The notes: generated by a model not told the origin, from the sequence alone. Positions 34,800 through 46,239 are shown, numbered from the stretch's first letter. The stretch is 64,000 nt of DNA from Gnetum montanum (GCA_015680685.1 MNCI01021399.1:209813-273812), one strand, 5' to 3'. Numbers and translations are program-made.

Positions 34800-35250
34800 T
34801 CAACCACTACATTTTATTTTCCTAGAATATATTTAATCTCAAGATTGTATTTAGCCAATAATTCTATCCATCTTCATTGTTAGGTGTTCAAGATTGGTTG
34901 TCTTTGTAAATATTCTAGGCTTTCATGATATGTTTTTAGTAAAATAAGATAATGCCTCAAAAATTTTAAAGCATGAATAATTCCTAGTAATTATAAATCA
35001 TGTGTTGAGTAAGTTACCTCAACTCCTCATAATTTATGAGATTCAAAAAATACCACCTTATCTTCTTGTGAAATAACTACATTGATTCCTACTCCATAGA
35101 CATTTGTAGATACTTTAAATGATATTTATTCATCTAGAATTCTTAGGATAGGCATCGTTGTGAGTAGCATCTTTAATGTCAGGAAAGCTATCCTACATTT
35201 TCATCAAACTTAAATACATGTTTTTCTTGCAAGAGGTTAGTTAAGGGGGC
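34800..35250 (-). pseudogene. Element F RNase H, highly decayed
   Basis: Occupies the place between RT and integrase. The minus strand retains short stretches such as VVFFESHKLxELR (about 35015-35060) and FKALRHYLILLKTYHESLEY (about 34915-34980), matching the 'S..L...E.NY...E.E.LA...A...WRHYL.G' pattern. No frame is continuous. Confidence 0.5.
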
Positions 35251-35990
35251 TACCAAGGTAGAATAATCTTTATAAAATATTAGTAAAAACCTATTGAGCC
35301 CAAGAAACTATGAACTACTATAGCATCTTTAAGTTTCAATCAATCTCAAACTATGCTAACTTTTGCTAGATCTACTTGTAACCCTTACTTAGATAGAATA
35401 TGATCTAAATATGATACTTCTTCTTTAAAGAGTTTTCACTTACTTAATTTTTCCTTTAATTGATGTTCCTCAAAGATTTCCATCATAATTTTTAAATATT
35501 TAACATGTTCTTCTCTTAACTTAAAGTAAAAATGTATATCATCCATGAATATGATAACAAATTGATCAAGGTATTCTTGAAATATATTATTCATTATTTT
35601 CATGAAATTTCTAGGTGTGTTGGTTAATCCAAATGGCATCACCACAAACTCATATAATTCATACCTAGTTTTGAATGTAGCTTTTCAATGTCCTTTTTCT
35701 TAATCCTTATTTGGTAGTAACCTGATTTTAAATCGATATTTGAGAAATAACATGCTCTAGTAAGTTGATCAAATAGGTCATCAATCCTAGGCAAGGAATA
35801 GATGTTTTTAATTATTAGCTTATTAAGTATCATATAGTTAATGCATAACCTTAATGTACCAGCCTTCTTTTTGACGAATAAGATTGATGCATCCCAAGGT
35901 GAGACACTAGGTCAAATATTTTCCTCTTCCAATAATTGGTCTAATTTTACTTTTAATTCCCTTAATTCTAATGGGGAAAACCTATAAGGG
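35251..35990 (-). pseudogene. Element F reverse transcriptase
   Basis: The minus strand has [20 protein letters not shown] (about 35765-35830), [20 protein letters not shown] (about 35700-35765, first catalytic D) and [20 protein letters not shown] (about 35585-35645). QFVIIFMDDIHFYFK (about 35525-35570) carries the catalytic FMDD box. [12 protein letters not shown] is the chromovirus-type version of this motif, unlike the 'SFLDGYSGYNQI' of B and D. One frameshift near 35640 joins the two blocks. Confidence 0.88.
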
Positions 35991-36600
35991 GCTTTTGAAC
36001 CTAGTTGTGTATTGAGTGGCATGTTCAATAGTTCTTTTTGGAGGTAATTTCTCCATTTCATTGAATACTAAATTTTTATATTCTTCACGTTCTTTTGGAA
36101 TTTCAATGTTAGAAGATTTCTGAAGTTGAGTTACTTTTACAACCAAAATAGTATCACCCTTTTCGACTAATCTCTTATCTTGTTTAATAGTTATAGTGTG
36201 AATTTGCTTTGTTGCTCCTACCCCACTTAGAACCCTGATTCTGTTAGTGATTGGAACTCTTAAAACACAAGCTCCAAAGTGGGTAGTAATATCAAATTTT
36301 TGTAGAAAATACATTTCTAGGATTGAATCGACATCTCCTAATTTGAATTCAAAGAATTCATCAACAAAAAGAGTATCTTGCATAGTAAAGATAATTTCTT
36401 CATACCCGTTATGTCTGCTCACTATTGTTCCATTTGCAAGCTCTATTCTAACAACTTTCTAAGAAGGTAATGTTAAGTTTAATGAATTAACTAAATTTGG
36501 AGAAATAAAATTATCACTTACTCTACTATTAATCAAAAATTTAATTTTTTGGTCCTTAACTGAGCCTTTAAAAACTAGTAAAGCAAATTGAAATTTTCTC
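35982..36600 (-). pseudogene. Element F protease and PR-RT linker
   Basis: The minus strand reads FLINSRVSDNFISPNLV (about 36480-36545), where the catalytic D-S/T-G has become N-S-R. Then come SRHNGYEEIIF, FKLGDVDSILEMYFLQKFDI (about 36290-36350, the 'D.ILGM.WL....' motif) and TTHFGACVL. The long linker before RT continues to 35982. An acid-protease role is inferred from family order and these motifs. Confidence 0.65.
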
Positions 36601-36699
36601 AAACTTGACTTTGCTTATGATAAAATCTTCTTCACTATTGTAGTGGTGGTTTGAACCTTTCCTTTGGTCATATTTGCATTGGTTTTTTATTCTTATTTT

Positions 36700-37600
36700 T
36701 ATTTTTTCTTTGTATTTTTGCTCAAACTTTTGGCAATCTTACTTGAAATGATCTTCATGGTAAGCAAACCATTTAAATCAAGTTCTCTTGGTGGGTGTTT
36801 CTTCTACCATTGTTTGTCAAAAAGTAGTTCATACTTAATTTGACTCACAATCCTTATTAATTCTATATGCTTCATTAATTATTTGGGTATTATGTGCATG
36901 TGTCTAAGGACATAGTTGTGCATGTAGTCCATCAATAAATTTTGAAGCCAATTCTCCCTCATCTCAATGGCTTACCTTTGAAGAGAGATTGCAAAATTCC
37001 TTATAGTATTCTTTCATGGATCATCTTTCCAATCTTAAGGAATCAAATTGCATCTTGCACTCTTTGAAGAAGGAACAAATTTTTCTTAAAATATCAATAG
37101 AAGTTAACCCACTTTTTAATTAAGCCTTGAGATCTCAATCCATTCCACCATGTTGCAACAAGTCCTTTCAAATATAAGGAGATCACTTCCAAACATTCTC
37201 GGCTTGATAAGTTTAGCATATTGAAGTAATTCTTCATGGTATCAAGCCAATATTTTACCTTAGCACTAGATCTAGGGGCTCCATCATAATGATCTAGTTT
37301 TACCTTTTTAGCATGAACTTGGTTTATTGATTCTCTTGACGCATTTTGCCAATTCCAATAACACTCACCTTCAAGTTTCATTCTTTGACCTTGTGAAGGG
37401 ATATCAACACCCTAACATCCAATACATGGGGATTGGTTTCTATATTGATCCCTAGGGGGAATTTGATCTTAGTGTTGATCTCTGTAATGTTGGGATTGAT
37501 CTTGGTGTTGGTCCCTTGGTGGAAACTAGTTTGGGTTAGAAGGTTGGATTAGATGATCAGTTAACTATTTAATGGAGTATGTAAAGGAATCCATCTTTCC
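36700..37600 (-). pseudogene. Element F Gag
   Basis: The minus strand has HYDGAPRSSAKVKYWLDTMK and YFNMLNLSSRECLEV (37190-37290), then SLYLKGLVATWWNGLR (about 37140-37195), the 'W....E..F..L......K...A...L...A..WW' signature of chromovirus Gag. A decayed knuckle (YHEDHFK then DCQKFEQ) follows near 36735-36775. Confidence 0.72.
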
Positions 37601-37849
37601 TTGTACTTCTAATCATTTTCCTTCTAAACTTTGGCACAATTTCCTAATTTCTTCAAACATGTTTTGCATATCTATCTTGAACTCTTGGTTTGACTGATAA
37701 AGTTCCTCTTGGATACCTCTAAGTTCATTAATATGTGGTTTAAGGGCATCATTCAATCATTGACTCGAGACTCCATTGTTCTCCAATGTACTCTCTAGGC
37801 TCCAGACATTGGTAGGCTGAAGAAACTAGACAAGTTAATGATTCCTTGG

Positions 37850-38397
37850 TCTTGTGGCCCTTATTATGGATCTTGTGATAGTTAATCAATTTCACAAGAA
37901 TTTTAGAACTTTCATGAATGAATTTTCTCTTCCTAAACTCCTAACCAACTACAAAACTCTAATTATTCAAGGAAATATTCAATTTTGTAGGACTATTTCA
38001 TGTTTCGGGACCCTAAATAATGGCTCAAAAACTAATTTTCTATCTTCAATAAGCTGAATCTAACCATTCCATGGTGTTTGGAAAGTTCTAATTTGTTGGA
38101 AATGGTTTTTTTTTCATTGAAAAACAACTTCGGAGTCACAAGATTGAAAAAGTTTCACATTTATTGAGACTTCTTGAGAGGTCATCCATCCTAGTACTAC
38201 TCTAGAGCAAGTGCACTTAATTATGAAATTCTTATTCCAATTGCATCCAACACATCAAATTCCTTTTTAAAGAATTTTCTTCACATTCTAAATTTAAATA
38301 TTGTGACTTTGATTTTGACATCCTATAAATTTCCTTGTCAATTGATAGATATTTTGAATTCCTCCATCAAATGTTAGAAAATTTTTTTCCATCATCA
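37850..38397. other. Non-coding interval in element F containing a 5S-rRNA-like piece
   Basis: No ORF of note. It contains the 5S-like segment at 38167-38239, described separately. It may be part of a solo LTR or another short element lying between F's PBS and gag. Confidence 0.4.
38167..38239 (-). repeat. 5S rRNA-derived sequence
   Basis: The minus strand contains GAGTAGTACTAGGATGGATG followed by ACCTCTCAAGAAGTCT, and before it AATTAAGTGCACTTGCTCTA. This lines up with about 73 bp of the plant 5S rRNA gene, through box A, the intermediate element and box C, with scattered changes. The 5' third of a 5S gene is missing apart from GGATGCAA at about 38243-38250, so it is a relic. 5S-derived stretches are known in plant LTRs (Cassandra, and similar words in some Ty3 LTRs). 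Confidence 0.7.
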
Positions 38398-38645
38398 AGA
38401 GGCAACTTTCCTTAGCATTGGCAATATTCGTGGTTGGCCAGGGGAGGTAGCTTTTCTTGGTAATGACAATATCTATGGTGCACTAGGAGAGGCAGATTTT
38501 CTCGATGTTGCTAGTATCCATGGTGTGCCAAGGGAGGTAACTTTTTCCAATGTCAATGGTATCCATGGCATATCGAGGAAGGAAACTTTTCTTGGTGTCA
38601 ATGATATTCATGATGAGCTAAGGGAGGTGGCATTTCCCAACATTG
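38398..38645 (-). repeat. 45-bp minisatellite, about 5.5 copies
   Basis: GAGGTA(G/A)CTTTT-type anchors recur about every 45 bp (38443, 38488, 38534, 38579, 38624). On the minus strand each unit reads as 15 codons resembling KSYLPWxTMDTxxIx, with two stops in the set. Confidence 0.75.
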
Positions 38646-38649
38646 ATGG

Positions 38650-39470
38650 ATAGTAGGATAAGAAACAACAATGGTGAGGTAGATCTAGGTGGTAGCTGTG
38701 ATGCACGAGGGTTTGGATGATGCACAAGGGTTTGAATTGCTATGGCATAAGTAGGTAGAGGGTTGCAAATGACATAGAGTGGCAAGAGTAACAAGTGAAA
38801 GAGTTGGCAGTAGTAGTAGTAGAGGTAGGTGGCAAAAGTGGGTGGTGAGCATAGTGGCAAGTGAGTGATAGTATGGGAGCAACGATGGGTGAGCATTGGT
38901 AGCTGAGTAATAGATAGCAAGCATTGGTTGCTGAGCATGGCCCTATACAAGGCTACGTGACCCTCATGGGCTAGTGCAGCCTTCACAAGCCAATGCAGCC
39001 CCAATGGGTAGTGTGGTCCTCATAGCACTACATCCTCTTCCACTTTTTTAATAATTATAATTATTTTATTTTATTTTATTTTTAATTTTTAATAACAACA
39101 TGCAAACCAAGAAATGCCATATCTCACAAATCGTATGTTAGATTTCGATGAAAGTGAGATCGTTGAAATCATCTTGGAGAGTACTACATCTTCAAGTTAT
39201 GATAATGCCAGTTTTCTTGACCTATCAATTAGAAAACTATAAAAATATCATTAGCTTTAGTTAATTATTAATTAATTCTTTGTTCGTGTAAGTGTAATTG
39301 CCTCATTTCTATAGTTCATTCCCTGGTCAGGTTTTTTCTTGAAATTCATATAGTCTATTCCACAGTTAATGGTGTTTTTTCTTTTGGAATTTCTATGAAT
39401 CCATGAGTAAGTAAGTATTTGTCCATCTTCTTCATGGTTGCTAAGATTTCAGAGAAATAAGAGATTCCTT
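38650..39470. other. No supported gene
   Basis: GTGGCAAG/GTAGGTGG-rich low-complexity sequence (38650-38930), then AT-rich DNA. The 128-codon minus-strand frame at 38618-39004 is low-complexity and not credible as a protein. Confidence 0.4.
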
Positions 39471-39480
39471 CAAGCATGAT

Positions 39481-41596
39481 TGCATGGCTCCTCCTAAGCA
39501 CCCCACTCAAGCTCCTTCCACTCCCTTAGGTGACCCTAAACTAGTATCTATTATTTTTCATTAAAATAATGTATTTACGACTATCAATTTTTTTTGTAAC
39601 TTACTTAGAGTTGAGGAATTTCAATATCTTATGACTTCTAGATTGTATGAGCTATTGTCCTTTCTATTTTGAAAACATCTTACTAGAAGATTCTTAGAAC
39701 ACAATGGTGTACTGTTTATCATATATGTGAAATTTGTCCTTCAAAAATGACTTTGGGTCATTAGTAATTACTATTATAAATATTTGGTCAATTTTAGGTT
39801 TTTACTTAGGAGAGAATCCTTTAATCCCTACTATATTCTCTCCTAAGTTTCAAGTGTTTTGCCAAGGATAATTGCCTAATTATGTTCATGACTTAGCTAT
39901 CTACTAAAACTAGTATTATCCCATTGACTTTATTAATGAAATTGATTTTGAAGTATTTCAAATTATATATAGTAAGGTTTTATGAAATCCAAATCATTCC
40001 TATGTTAATGCCTATTCCATCTATATTCTCCATGGTGCCAAGATTAGTAGGGTTTATTGCTAGTTATTATCTTGTTTCTCTACCTTACACCTTGCCATGG
40101 AACATGCTATTTCCATTGAGAAAAATTTATGAAAACCTTACACTATATGATGTGTACCCCTTATCATGGCCTTAGTCTTAATTTATGATACTACAACCAA
40201 TAATCTTAGGTATGTCAATCCTAGTCTACATCTTAAGTTCCTTGACAAAGAGAGAATTGTGAGGAGAAGAATTGAAGGTTTCAAGAAAGGTTAAAGAGCT
40301 CTTGTGAAAGCCCGTAACCTAGAAGGAACTCATGAGGTATTAAATACACACAAACACACACACACATATTTAATTATAATTTTTTTCTAATTATGTGTTT
40401 TATGTATTTATTGGTAGTACAATCTAGGCTATAGACCAAATCGGTGGAAGGTACTCAGATAACTCCTAAGGTAACTCCAAGAAGGGAGGATGTGATGGCA
40501 ATAGACCTTAGTTCTAAGGTTTATTTTATTGATCCACCTATTTGATTATTGTTTTTTCTTGTATATTTTATTTCAAATTCTTAACTCTTTAATTAGAAAC
40601 AACATATTGGCCAAGGTTCTAGTGGCAAGGTAATTTTAAGTGCAAGGAGAGAAACCAAAGGTAAATTTCATTCTATAATGTTTGAATACTTCCATTTTCT
40701 TTCTTCTTTTTGTGTGACATTCACTTTGTGTTATGGATATATCTAGTTAATGGCACTTCATTCAGGAGTTGGGAAGGATACTACCACACATACGTTTGGT
40801 TTTGAACAAACTTCAATCCCACCACTAAAATCTCCTCGTGTGACCTTACTAAAGGGTACTTTATCACAAGCCATGTTAGCATCTTTAGTTCCTAGGTCTT
40901 TTAGCATAAATCCTTTTTTCACCATCATGGATTCCCATTTTTCTCTAGCATACAAGGTGGCTACTACCAAAGAAGAACTTGCTCTTCCTTAGAATCCTAG
41001 TGAGTGGATTGTAAGAAATACATGTTACTCCATTTTTGAAGAATTGTACCACTTGAGGGAGTCCAAATATTATGAATTCAAGGGATTTTATGAGTTGGTG
41101 TAGGCTAGTTCTTCATCCTAATTTCATGATATTCCCAAAGGTATTCTAAAACTTAGTAGAAATCTCGAACAAATCTTAGGGAATATGGAGAGTGCCACTT
41201 GACTTTCTCATTATTTGTTGAACTACAAACACATCCTCCAAATCAAGAATGATTGACTTCATGTTCGGAATTATTGTTTCTATTTTTCTTTCTTCTTTTT
41301 ATTTTTATTATTATCTTTACACTCAAAGACTTAATCTTGTGTATGCATAGGAAATAGAAATAATGGTAGGAAGACATGGCCTAACGGATCCTTCAAGTGA
41401 ATCTATTGGAATGTAAACTTGCAAAAGCAAACAAGGCACAAGTTTCAGTAAAGAGTGCCACCAAATATATTAGACAATTGTGTGATGGTTTCATGTCATG
41501 CAATAATTGATAAGGACAATACTACCAAGGAGGAACGTGAGGCCCAATCAAAGGCAATTGCTCATCATCTCAAGGTTTTTGAACTGGATGATTGAT
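39481..41596 (+). pseudogene. Plus-strand gene-like block with introns inside element F, family unknown
   Basis: Starts with ATGGCTCCTCCTAAGCACCC (MAPPKHPTQAPSTPLGDPKL). Readable pieces follow with only occasional stops: RVEEFQYLMTSRLYELLSFL (39607-39670), HLKFLDKERIVRRRIEGF (about 40230-40285), MALHSGVGKDTTTHTFGFEQ through EELALP (40750-40989), and WIVRNTCYSIFEELYHLRES (about 41008-41065). It ends KDNTTKEEREAQSKAIAHHL (about 41514-41570) and a TGA near 41596, with AATAAA about 65 bp later. Intron-like gaps include 40337-40417 (GGTATTAA to TTGGTAG) and about 41270-41350. It is antisense to F. No domain recognised. Confidence 0.4.
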
Positions 41597-41722
41597 CTCT
41601 CTCCTTCTGCTTTCTTTCATATCCATACTCTTGATGTATCTCATCCATATGTTAATAATAAAGTATAATAGTATTCTCTTTTTTTTAAACTCTCCTCTAC
41701 TTTGGCTTCTAAATCATTGTTT

Positions 41723-41734
41723 GCTTTGATACCA
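41723..41734 (-). other. Element F primer-binding site (initiator tRNA-Met type)
   Basis: The minus strand reads TGGTATCAAAGC, two bases from the LTR end. It differs from the standard TGGTATCAGAGC by one transition. Confidence 0.85.
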
Positions 41735-41736
41735 AA

Positions 41737-42238
41737 TGTGACATCCCATTCTTAGATATTAATGAAATATGATTGTACATTGCATTAAGTCATTGTTGTC
41801 GCATCACATGGAAATATAATTAAATCACCTATATAACTTGAAATTAATGATAAACATGGAATTGAGAAAAAAATAAAATAGTAAAAAAAAAATTATTGAT
41901 ATTTTTTAGGTATACTATAATGTCCTCTAGGTTATCTTCCTATGACACAAAGGACCTTAAAGGAAATCCAACACTGCCACCATGGTTAGGCCATCCAACT
42001 AAAGGGATGATTATCCCTTCTTATCCAACTTTACCTAGATATTGTCACTTGCCAATCTTGGCTGCACAACTCCATGTTGATACAACCTCTAAGCTGAGCC
42101 CAAATGTTGTAGGTCAAACCCATTTTTGAGGGGTACCATGAATAGTTGAAACTCCTCTTAACGAGGCACCCTTTCTTTTGAAGATTAATTACACAATTAT
42201 AGTATAATTCTACCCTTAACAAGGGATGGAAAATTACA
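41737..42238 (-). repeat. Element F 5' LTR (502 bp)
   Basis: Plus strand TGTGACATCCCATTC to GGAAAATTACA. Collinear with 32669-33165 over its length but clearly diverged (AATATGATTGTACA against AATATGCTCATTCG, for instance), so the insertion is old. TTAAC follows. Confidence 0.9.
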
Positions 42239-42870
42239 TTAACATTGACATTAGTGTTAGAATCACCAACACTTATGAAATTTTGAGCAATTTTCACCAA
42301 GTGCTAGTCCAAGTCTCATAGGACTTTATTTGATGCTTAAACTAATGATAGGCAATGTCAAGATCCTAACAAGGAAATCACAAGACCAAGGGGCAATGCT
42401 AAATGCTAAGGTGATAGTACTAGATGATAAGTTAAAGGTTCCAAGGATGATGATGTTGATGGTGGTACTAACATTAGCATCAATGTCATTCATACTGAGC
42501 CAAAATTTTAACATTTTGACCAAGTTTACATTTTGAGCTCTTGAGACCTTGTTGGACCCATGAATTGATGCCAAACACTATGAAGATAAAGTCAAGGAAC
42601 TTGAGAAGGCTATGGACATTATTAAATGTTATTCTAGAACGTCAATAATGGAAAAATATGGGTCCCACATGTGTTAACATTAATGTTGATATTGGCATCA
42701 ACATCAGCATTTGCAACGTACTAAGAAAAATTTGTGAACTCTTAGGGCTAAAAGTAGCTAACTAAAATTTACTAAGAAAATGACAAAGTTTAGATTGTTA
42801 AAAAATAATATAAGCATGGAAAAAGACCTATAAAAACTAAATTTTAAGTATGAAGAATATTAATAAAAGA
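42239..42870. repeat. ~210-bp tandem array with palindromic core, first block
   Basis: Core copies near 42240 (ATTGACATTAGTGTTAGAAT), 42470 (ACTAACATTAGCATCAATGT) and 42683 (GTTAACATTAATGTTGATAT). The distances are about 215-230 bp. The left half of the first core lies at 32650-32668, on the other side of element F. A second block lies at 55536-56520. Confidence 0.6.
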
Positions 42871-42877
42871 AAACAAA

Positions 42878-43145
42878 ACAATGTCATGCTCAAGTACAAC
42901 AATGCTCGAATAAAGATCTGTACACTAAATGACTCCTATTGTAAGCACTCAGGAGAAACATTCTAACTCTCAAATGAACAAACTACAAGAGCGTCATCAC
43001 CACTAAATTTTTTTCCATAAATGCAATTGGTATGTGCGTATTTATAGGCAAAATATGGACATTGCATCAATGGGGCCTTGTCGACACATGATACAATGTA
43101 TCAATGAGGCCTCATCGATGTAGCCAACAAAACTATGACTCATCA
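42878..43145 (-). repeat. Element D 3' LTR, truncated
   Basis: Minus strand begins TGATGAGTCATAGTTTTGTT directly after GTGGGGGTA. Collinear with the first ~300 bp of the 5' LTR (55535 down to about 55225), including TATAAATA, then similarity stops near 42878, just before the place of AATAAA. The U5 end is missing. Confidence 0.75.
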
Positions 43146-43155
43146 TACCCCCACA
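43146..43155 (-). other. Element D polypurine tract
   Basis: The minus strand reads GTTGTGGGGGTA up to the LTR start, the mirror of element B's CATGGGGGTA. Confidence 0.65.
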
Positions 43156-43379
43156 ACTGAATAAAAATTTATCCTCAAGTTCTTTTACAAAATTGGGAAT
43201 GTATGGGATTATTGAATGACCTTTCACAAACAAAACAAACTGACTTGACAAAAATAGAGTACCTGAATGTATTGATCAACACATTACAAAAATGGTGGTG
43301 TTCATGACAAAAAATTGAACACCATGAAATGACTCTTTAAAATTGGAAAACATGTTCCTTGATGATGTGAACTTTGATG

Positions 43380-46200
43380 GAGAAGATCAGATAGTCCTAG
43401 GTGGCAATGATTCCTAAGGTTCTAAGGGACCTTAACCAGCTTCATGCATGTGCAATGGTCAAGGCGGCTATGGCAGTCCTATTGCTACTACAACTTTTGG
43501 CAAGAGGTGGAAAGCATCTAGTAGTACTTTCATTTTTTCTCACTTCTAGGATCATGCACTATCCATGCAGCTTTACCAATGTGGGTCAAAATAGGCACAT
43601 CCTAGGGACATGGCATTGCTAGAAACAGCTCCTTTACATTGATAAACTAGATAGTGAATTGTTTGTGTTCAATGTTGAATGCTTTGACTATATCCTTCAG
43701 TTCCTAGTAATCACTCATTCTTTTGGCTAGGTTCCCAACAATTGATCTTTGATCTATGAATCGTGCTCTCAAAACTTTGAGTTCAGCATTTGTAGTCTCA
43801 AGCTTCTACCTGGTGTCTTTATGGTGCTTTGAGAACTTCAAGTTCAGAGTTTGTAGTCTCAAGCTTCTACTTGATGTCTTTATGGTGCTTGAACTCTACT
43901 TTGTATAGAAAATATGAACTGGCCACTTGTTTCTTTAACTCTAACCATGGCTATATAGTAGTCACCATAGCCAGTTTCGTGTAGTGAAGATTGGCCAACT
44001 CCATGTACTTTATTGTAGGCATCAATCCCATTAATGATTGGCTACCAAACTTCTTTTCCTTATTGGAGTTGCTCAAGAGCTTCATTTATTTTCAACTTTG
44101 AGACTTGGATATGCTTCTCATTAACTTCTTTTTGTAGGCCAACCTGGTCTCTATAGTGATTTCAATACAGACTTCTATTACAAGGCACGAACTTCCTCCA
44201 TTGATAAATTCTGATTTTCTATTGCCAATTTCCTCAATTCCATATTCACCCTAGCTATATGATCCTGCTATTGATGAATAAATTATTACATTTTTTTCTT
44301 TTAGGCATCAACATTATGTAGGCGATGATTCTACGTAGTCAGAGCCTTATTCTCCTGGTGCATCTAAGCTAAGTCCTTATAAATTGAATAGGTCTTTACC
44401 TTTGCTATGGATTGGTTAAAAATGGTCATTACTACCTCCTCCTTAGCCTTGCTAAATCATTCTTGAAGCTGTTGGAAAGCTTCATCCCTAGTTATTGTTA
44501 GGCTAAAGAGCATAGGATTAGCAAGGTGGGCATGTAATTTGACAACCTCTATGGCCAAGCATTGATTTTGTGCTTGAGCCATTTTGAGTTGCCCCTCCAG
44601 GATGATGCATTTTTCCCTTACATCCAGTAGCTCTAACTGAGTTGTGGTGATGTTTTCTAGAAAATCAAAAATATCTAGAATCACTTTTCCAATCCCCACT
44701 AGTTGATCCACCAATTATTCATGTTGGGCTACATTTAACTTTTCACTGACCGTTCCTATAGACGTTCGCACATCTCAAAGAGTAGATATGTCTAGTATAG
44801 ATGTTGTAGATCCATTGAATGCTTTGATGACATGGTCAGCAACCACTTTAGTTACTCTCTCTTATCGTTCGTGCTACATCACTAGGATAGTTGCCCCTTC
44901 ACCTTCCTCAAATTACACTAAGAAGGTGGTAGCATTCCTAGAGATTTTTGGAAATAAATGATGTTGTGATAAGGACATCGTCACCTCTCAAGCATTTGGA
45001 CTCGACCTTATGGGCAACTAGATTTGTTGGGTTTAGGGTTTAGTCCCATCCCTTACCATTTGACTAATTGTTTAAGTCACCTCATTAAGGTAACTTGTTG
45101 CTGGTCAGTACACAAATGGATCTGTACCACTCATTCTTGCATGTTACTCTTGCTCACTCAAGAGTTGCTCGTAGATATTGCATAGGTGCTCAATGATTAC
45201 GTGGGCTTCTGACATTGTTTTTTAAGTTAGTGGTGTTGGTGGTGGCTACTCCTCTTCTTGAGTTGTTGTTGGTGTCTTGTCTTTCATAATCTTAGGCCAT
45301 GAGGCCGAAGGAGCATGCTTGATTATGTCATTGGAATAGCGGACAATTCTTGCCCTTTTGCAAAGTTTCTAAATGAGGCATGAAAAAGGTAGGGTTTTTC
45401 TTCCACATTCATTTTCTTTAAAATTCTTTTTAATCTCCAAGTAGATGAGTTATGAAAGGTTCACAGGAAATTTCCCACTTAGAGCAATGCATGCTTAGGT
45501 AGAGAAGGAAGTCACCTTGTTGGGCCTCACTACTAGATTGAGGTAATAGGCTACAATTTTGAAATAGATATGCTTCACTAGTGTGAGTGCACCATACTCC
45601 TTACAATCAACCCTATAGCATCATTGAGTCTACTCCTTCTTGGCCTCAAGATCACATTTTGTTGATAGCTCCACCAACTATGTCCCAATGTTAGGCAACC
45701 ACAATGCTTGCATAATAGCTTCAGCTGAGTAGGATACTTGAATATCCTTGGTATTGACTATGGACCTTGGCCTTCGATTGTTCGAGAAGAGATATGTCTC
45801 TCCCATGTACCATTTTCCCATTAGATGTGATGATTGGCCACATGGGAGAGGTTTTCAGTTGTGTTTTAACTTTTACTAAATATTTCTTTGAGAATGGCCT
45901 GAAGTTCATTTCTTAGAGAACTGATCATTGAATCTCTCGGGACCTGATGATGTCAAGGCAGGCTTACGTTAATGTGACTTCAAGACTTGAAGCAAGTCCA
46001 AGCACTTCTCCTTGCTATGATTGCTCAATGGAAACTTTTTCTTCTCTAATCTATTGAATAGATTCCACTTTGGGCTCCTCACAAAGAGATCCCATTGCAT
46101 GGGTTGCCTCTAGTAGTTCCTAGGCATGTTCTTGTTGGCCCCTTCCAGCTTTGGGCTACTTCTCCCTTGGTTGAGACCATGGGTTAGCAATCATTGTGTA
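43380..46200 (-). pseudogene. Element D 3' ORF remnant, 'putative plant transposon protein' type
   Basis: On the minus strand, LIYLEIKKNFKENECGRKTL, then PFSCLI and KLCKRARIVRYSNDIIKHAP (45300-45460), resembles the conserved end of the domain annotated as putative plant transposon protein (Pfam Transposase_32, from memory), which often accompanies Athila-like elements. Upstream are MIANPWSQPREK (about 46160-46197), an FNDQFSKK stretch and MWPIITSNGKMVHGRD (45800-45850). Downstream is a long coiled-coil-like part (44457-44714, LLDVREKCIILEGQLKMAQA). Stops are frequent. It sits in the 'env' position between integrase and 3' LTR. Function of the family is unknown. Confidence 0.5.
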
Positions 46201-46239
46201 ACTTAAAGCATTAGGATACCTTTATCTCTTAAGGATAGT

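Larger units (their letters stand above)
32669..42238 (-). mobile_element. Element F: Tekay/Del-like chromovirus (Ty3/gypsy), decayed and itself interrupted
   Basis: The minus-strand order is 5' LTR (41737-42238), Met-type PBS, Gag, protease, RT, RNase H, integrase, chromodomain remnant, polypurine tract and 3' LTR (32669-33165). LTR ends of the TGTGACATCCC type and a C-terminal chromodomain-like end point to the Tekay/Del group of chromoviruses. Perfect TTAAC duplications flank it. Gag lies over 4 kb from the PBS; the interval 37850-41640 holds foreign-looking material (5S-like piece, minisatellite, gene-like block), so F has probably been entered by other sequence. Many stops. Confidence 0.88.
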
